This document shows, piece by piece, positions 58,799 to 64,000 of a stretch of DNA of 64,000 bases. The notes beneath the pieces were generated by a model. The model saw nothing but the letters and a program-made list of their open reading frames with translations, ran no database searches and was not told the origin of the DNA. The stretch's first letter is position 1. Each line of letters opens with the position of its first letter. This DNA is from Sapria himalayana (Eukaryota; Streptophyta; Magnoliopsida; Malpighiales; Rafflesiaceae), in the NCBI GenBank assembly GCA_029783825.1, contig JAREIK010008093.1:1-64000 (forward strand), written 5' to 3'. A program made the translations under genes and the position numbers.

Positions 58799-60529
58799 TT
58801 CTATCTATCTGTCTATCTATCTGTCAATCAATCAATTAATCTATCTATCTATCTATATGTCAATCTATCAGCCTATCTATCTATCTATATATTGATCAAT
58901 CTGCCTATCTACTTATCTATCTATATGTCTATTTATGTATTTATCTATATATCTATTTTTTTAAATATATATCTTTATATCTATTTGTCTATCAATCTTT
59001 TTATATATTTGTCTATATATTTGTTTATATATCTATCTATCTATCTAATTTTCTAACTATATATCTATCTATCTAACTATTCATCTATCTATTTGGAAAT
59101 CTATGTCTTTTTATCTGCTTATCTATCTGTCTATCTATTTCTCTATCTATATATCTATCTAATAATTTTTCAATCTATCTATTTATCTATGAATCTATTT
59201 ATATATCTATCTATCTATCTGTCGGTCAGCTTGTCTATCAATCAATCTATCTATTCTAAATATATATCAATATGTCCATCAATATTCTAATAATCTACCA
59301 ATTTACTTTTCTATCTATATCTCTTTATTTTTGTCAAACAAACTATTTATCAATCTATATATCTATCTATATATCTTGTATATCTATCTATCTATCTATC
59401 TATCTATATACCTATCTATTAGTTTATTTATCTATCTATCAATCTATCTATCTATAAATCTTTTTATCTTTTTATCTATCTATCTATCTATCTATTTATC
59501 TATCTGTCTGTCTATTTATTTGTTTATATATCTGTCTATTTATTCATCTATCTATCTAATAAAATCTAGATCTATAAGTATATCTATCTGTCTATATATC
59601 TATCTATCTATGTATCTATCTGTCTGTCTATCTTTTAATCAATCTATCTATCTATCAATCAATTTATCTATAAATCTCTCTATCATTCTATCTATCAATC
59701 TATCTATCAATCAATTTATCTATAAATCTCTCTATCATTCTATCTATCAATCTATCTATTTAACTTTCTATAAATTTCTCTCTATACGTCTACATATCAA
59801 TCTTTTTTTTATCTGTGTATCTATCTACCTTACGTTCTATTTGACTATATATCTGTGTGTCTATCTATCTATCAGTCTATTTGTGGGTGTCAGTCATTCT
59901 ATCAATTTGTATATCTATATGTTTATCTATCTATCTATGTATCTATCTAACTATTTGTCTGTCTGACTTTTTATCTATCTGTCTATCTAACTAACTATCT
60001 ATGAGTCTATTTATCTGCATATCTATTTCTTTATTTATCTATCTATCTATCTATCTAACTGTATTTCTATCTATTACTCTCTTAATCTATCTATCTATCA
60101 ATCTTTCTGACTATCTATCTGTCTATAAATTTGTCAATCAATCAATCAATCTATCTTTCTATGATTCTATTTATAAATCTATCTACATGTCTATCTATTT
60201 GTTTGTTTGTCTATTTCTATATTTGTCTATCATTCTATGTGACTATTTGTTTGTTTATCTATCTATCTGTATACGTACATGCCTGATTGTCTGCCTGACA
60301 AACAACTTGCCCATCTATCTATTTGTCTAACTTTCTATTTATCTGTTTTATTATCTATATGTATATATATTTGTCTGTCAATCTATCTGTCGGGTTGTCT
60401 ATCTATCTTTAAATAGATCTATTTTTCTATTTATATATATTTATCTATTTATCTATCTATTTTTCTATCTATTAGTCTATATATCTATCTATCTACTCGT
60501 CTATCTATCTATCATTCTATTTATCTGTC

Positions 60530-60608
<79 letters not shown>

Positions 60609-60747
60609 ATATATATGTCTATTACTATTTATATCTATCTAACAACATATATAAGTTTCTATCTATGTGTTTTTCTATTTTAATATCTATTGATGTTTAT
60701 ATTTGCCTATCTATCTATCTATCTATCTGACTGTGTGTGTGTCTGTG

Positions 60748-60781
<34 letters not shown>

Positions 60782-61986
60782 TGTATCTATCTATCTATCT
60801 TTATACCTATCTGTTAGTTTATCTATCTATCTATATATTTGTCTATCTATTTATCTATTTATATTTCTATCTATTTATATGTCTGTCTAACTATTTATCT
60901 ATCTATCTATTTTTCTATCTGTCTATCTATCTATCTATATGTCTATTTATCTACCTAAATATAAGTCTAATAATCTATTTATATATATGTCTATCGATCT
61001 ATCTATATATTAGTCTAATAATCTATATAAATATATGTCTATTTATCAATCTATCTATATATTAGTCTAATAATCTATTTAAATATCTATCTATTTATCT
61101 ATCTACTTATCTATCTATCTCTCTATCTAACTCTTTGTCTATCTATCTATATGTCTAACTATATGTCTATCTATGTTTCTATCATTCTATTTATATATAT
61201 GTCTATCAATAAATCAATATATATGTCTATCTATCTTTCTATATGTCTATCGATCTATTTATCTATATATCTATAAATATTTTTATCTATGTATCTATTT
61301 GTATATCTATATGTTTATCTATCTCTCTATCTTACTATCTTTCTATATATCTGTATATATATATATATCTATGTGTCTATCTATAAATCTTTTTATCAAT
61401 TTGAATATGTATCTATCTATTATCAATCAATCAATCTAACTTTCTATCAATCTTTCTATCAAATTTTCTATCAAATTTTTTATCAAAATTTCTATCCATC
61501 TATATATATATCTATATAAGTTTATCTATTTTTATATCAAATAATCTATCAGTCTTTATATATATCTATATATCTATCTATTTATCCATATGTCTATCTG
61601 TCTGTCTATCCATCTATCAGTCTTTTTGACTATCAATCTATATATCTATGTGCCTATCTATCTATTTATCAATCAATCTATCTATCTATCTATGTATCTA
61701 TTTATTTTTCTATTTATATGTCTATCTATCTATCTATCTATCTAACTATCTATCTATCTACATGTCTATCAATATTTTCATCTATATTTCAAACTATCTA
61801 TTTATTTATATGTCTATCTATTTATCAATCTATCTATCTATCTATTTGTCTTTATATTTCTTTCTATTTGTCTATCTAACTATTTATCTATCTATGTATC
61901 AATATATTTGTTTGTCTATCTATCTATCAATCTATCTATCTCTATTTCTATCTACATGTCTATTTGTCTATTAAATTTCTCTCTCT

Positions 61987-62032
<46 letters not shown>

Positions 62033-64000
62033 CTATGTATTTGTCTAAAATTCATCTATTTAGCATTCTAATAATCTATCGACCTATTAATATATCTATA
62101 AATCTATCTATATATTTATCTATCTATCTTTGTCAATTAATCAATCAATCTATCTGTCTATGAATCTGTATATCAATCTTACTATCAAAATATTTATCAA
62201 TCAATATTTCTCTCAATCTGTCTATCTAACTATCTTACTATCTATATATCTATCTATATATCTATATGTCTATATATTTATTTGTTTATATATATATCAA
62301 TTTTTCTAACTCTTTATCTGACTATCAATTTGTCTTTCAATCTATCTATCTATCTATCAATCTATCATTCTATATATTAATATGTCTATTTGTATATCTA
62401 TCTATTTATCTATTTATCTATCTATCTATCAATATGTCTAATAATCTAGTGAACTATAAGAATATTTATCTGACAATCTTTCTATCTATCTATAAATAAA
62501 TAAATCAATCTTTATTTCTTTATATAAATCTATATATCAATGCTTCTATAAATCTATCTATCTAACTAACTATCTATATGTCTATTTATCTATCTATAAT
62601 TCTGTCTATCTATTGATTTGTTTATTTATCAATCAATCTATCTGTGTATCTATCTATGTATCTAAATATCTATCTATTAGGTAGTCTATCTATCGATCTA
62701 TCAATCTATCTATTTGTCTATCTATCTAACTTTCTTTCTATTTATCTATATATATGTCTATCAATTAATATCTATCAATCTATCTATAAATCTATCTCGT
62801 AAAATTTTATTTATCATTCTATCTATCTATTTATCTGTCTATCTATTTGTCTATCAATATATCTATCAATCTTTCTATTTATCTATTTATCTTTTTATCA
62901 TTCTTTCTATATGTCTATTTATCTATCTATTAGTAAAGCTGTCTATCTATTTGCTTGATTTTCTATCTATTAGTCTTTTAGTTTGATTATCTATCTTTTG
63001 CCTAACTGTCTATCTATCTGTCTATCTATCTGTCTATCTTTCTATCTAAATATTTATCTATTTATATATTGAACTATCTTTCAATCTTTTGGCCATATCT
63101 TTGCTTGTCAATCAATCAATCAATCTATCTGTCTATCTAAATATGTATATATTTATCTATCTATCTATCTTTCTATATATCTATCTATTAGCCTCTCTAT
63201 ATATCTATATATTAGTTTAATAATCTATTTGAATATCTATCTATATATCTGTCGATATATCTTTCAATATATCTGTCTATCTATCTATCTATTTATTTTT
63301 CTCTCTATCTATTTATCTATCTATCTTCTATGTATTTATCTCTCTATCTATATATCTATCTATTTGCCTATCAATATGTCTATCAATATATCTATTAAAT
63401 TTTCTATCATTTTGTTTATCTATTTCTTTTTCTATCTATCTTTTTGTGTATCTATATGTTTATCTTTCGATATATCTTTTATTTTTTCTATCAATTTATG
63501 TATCTATCTGTCAATCAATCAATCAATCTGTATGTCAATCTATTTGTCTATCTAACTGTCTATCTGCCTATATATCTATTTTTTTGTTTGTTTGTCTATC
63601 ATTCTATGTATCTATTTGTTTTTTGTCTATCAATATGTCTCTCTAACTACTTGATTATATACATGCTTACTGTTTGCATGTTTGTCTATCTAGCTATATA
63701 TCTAATTTATTATCTATTTGTATATATATTTGTCATCTATCTTTCTATCTATCTATCTATCTATCTGTCTGTCTATCTATCTGTCTGTCTATCTATCTAT
63801 CTATCTATCTGTCTATATATATATATATATGTATATATATATTTATATCTATCAATCTGTCTAATTATCTGTCTATCTATATATCTATCTATATGTATAT
63901 CTATCTATCTTTCAATCAATCCATCAACTTGTCTATGTATCTATATATCTATCAACCTATCTATCTATTTATTAGTATATGTATTTGTCTATCTAACTAC
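54581..64000 (+). repeat. Degenerate TCTA array, block 9 (+ polarity)
   Basis: The longest uninterrupted block, about 9.4 kb, continuing past the right edge. Internal duplications: about 124 bp around 55435-55625 (phrase AATATGTGTATTTATCTATC twice), 56 bp at 59645-59760 (phrase AATTTATCTATAAATCTCTC twice), and three ~56-bp copies at 60965-61085 marked by TAGTCTAATAATCTAT, a variant of which recurs at about 63210. (TA)n blocks lie near 54746-54773, 55047-55076 and 61991-62027. Confidence 0.95.
60535..60604. repeat. (AC)n(AT)n compound microsatellite in the TCTA array
   Basis: About 15 AC units followed by about 20 AT units, with flanking TCTA array on both sides. The same AC-then-AT order as at 47055-47149. 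Confidence 0.95.

Noticed and set aside
1..64000. CRISPR-like regular repeats
   Set aside because: The repeats are 4 bp and contiguous, with no unique spacers and no cas genes, and the surrounding elements are of plant type.
1..64000. The whole degenerate array as a sequencing or assembly artefact
   Set aside because: The copia insertion has exact target duplications, the transposon ends are coherent, and array variants are non-random with internal duplications, none of which is expected from noise. Exact block lengths could still be wrong and need raw reads.

Overview
The window looks like nuclear DNA of a flowering plant, in a gene-free, AT-rich, repeat-dominated region. The plant assignment rests on the mobile elements (a Ty1/copia element with an initiator-Met primer site, CACTA ends with ACTACAAGAAAA-type termini, a RICESLEEPER-type hAT transposase) and on captured fragments of plant-type genes (a DUF248 'PMT' methyltransferase, an apyrase, a VPS13-like protein) plus an ARF GTPase retrocopy. 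I found no intact host gene, rRNA, tRNA or CRISPR array. Monocot versus eudicot cannot be settled from this sequence.

About half of the window (roughly 33 kb) is one kind of DNA: a very degenerate tetranucleotide array based on TCTA (GATA on the other strand). It reads TCTA on the + strand at 1-6521, 15566-16238, 44608-46455 and 54581-64000. It reads GATA on the + strand at 16501-18265, 21816-25085, 26701-29741, 34916-37093 and 37376-41967. The polarity is therefore coherent within blocks and flips twice, near 16.2-16.5 kb and near 42.0-44.6 kb. The many 'YLSIYLSI' open frames in these blocks are a by-product: TCTA repeats contain no stop codon in any frame.

Other DNA sits inside this array like islands. 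(1) 6522-15565: a 9.0 kb CACTA-type element with recognisable ends, carrying minus-strand, intron-retaining fragments of at least three host genes (VPS13-like, PMT methyltransferase, apyrase) and several unassigned coding-like pieces. (2) 18.3-21.8 kb: mixed AT-rich DNA with a 550-bp-family repeat, a GTATATAC palindromic minisatellite and several strong inverted repeats. (3) 25.1-26.7 kb: a smaller island with the same minisatellite. (4) 29742-34915: a copia retrotransposon with 204-bp LTRs and a perfect 5-bp target duplication; its single gag-pol frame is broken by five stop codons but by no frameshift, and the first integrase catalytic Asp is replaced by Asn. (5) 37098-37375: a lone CACTA end. 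(6) 41968-44607: a decayed hAT transposon located at the second polarity flip. (7) 46.5-54.6 kb: a composite island with a tandem array of ~550-bp AT-rich monomers, an ARF1-like processed pseudogene inserted in that array with ~17-bp target duplications, a coiled-coil coding remnant, and a ~1-kb tandem duplication whose two copies carry GCN trinucleotide tracts of very different length, ending in a CACTA terminus.

Nothing here encodes a functional pathway. What is notable is the array (scale, degeneracy, strand coherence, polarity flips, large internal duplications) and the way a CACTA family has captured, duplicated and spread host exon pieces next to it.
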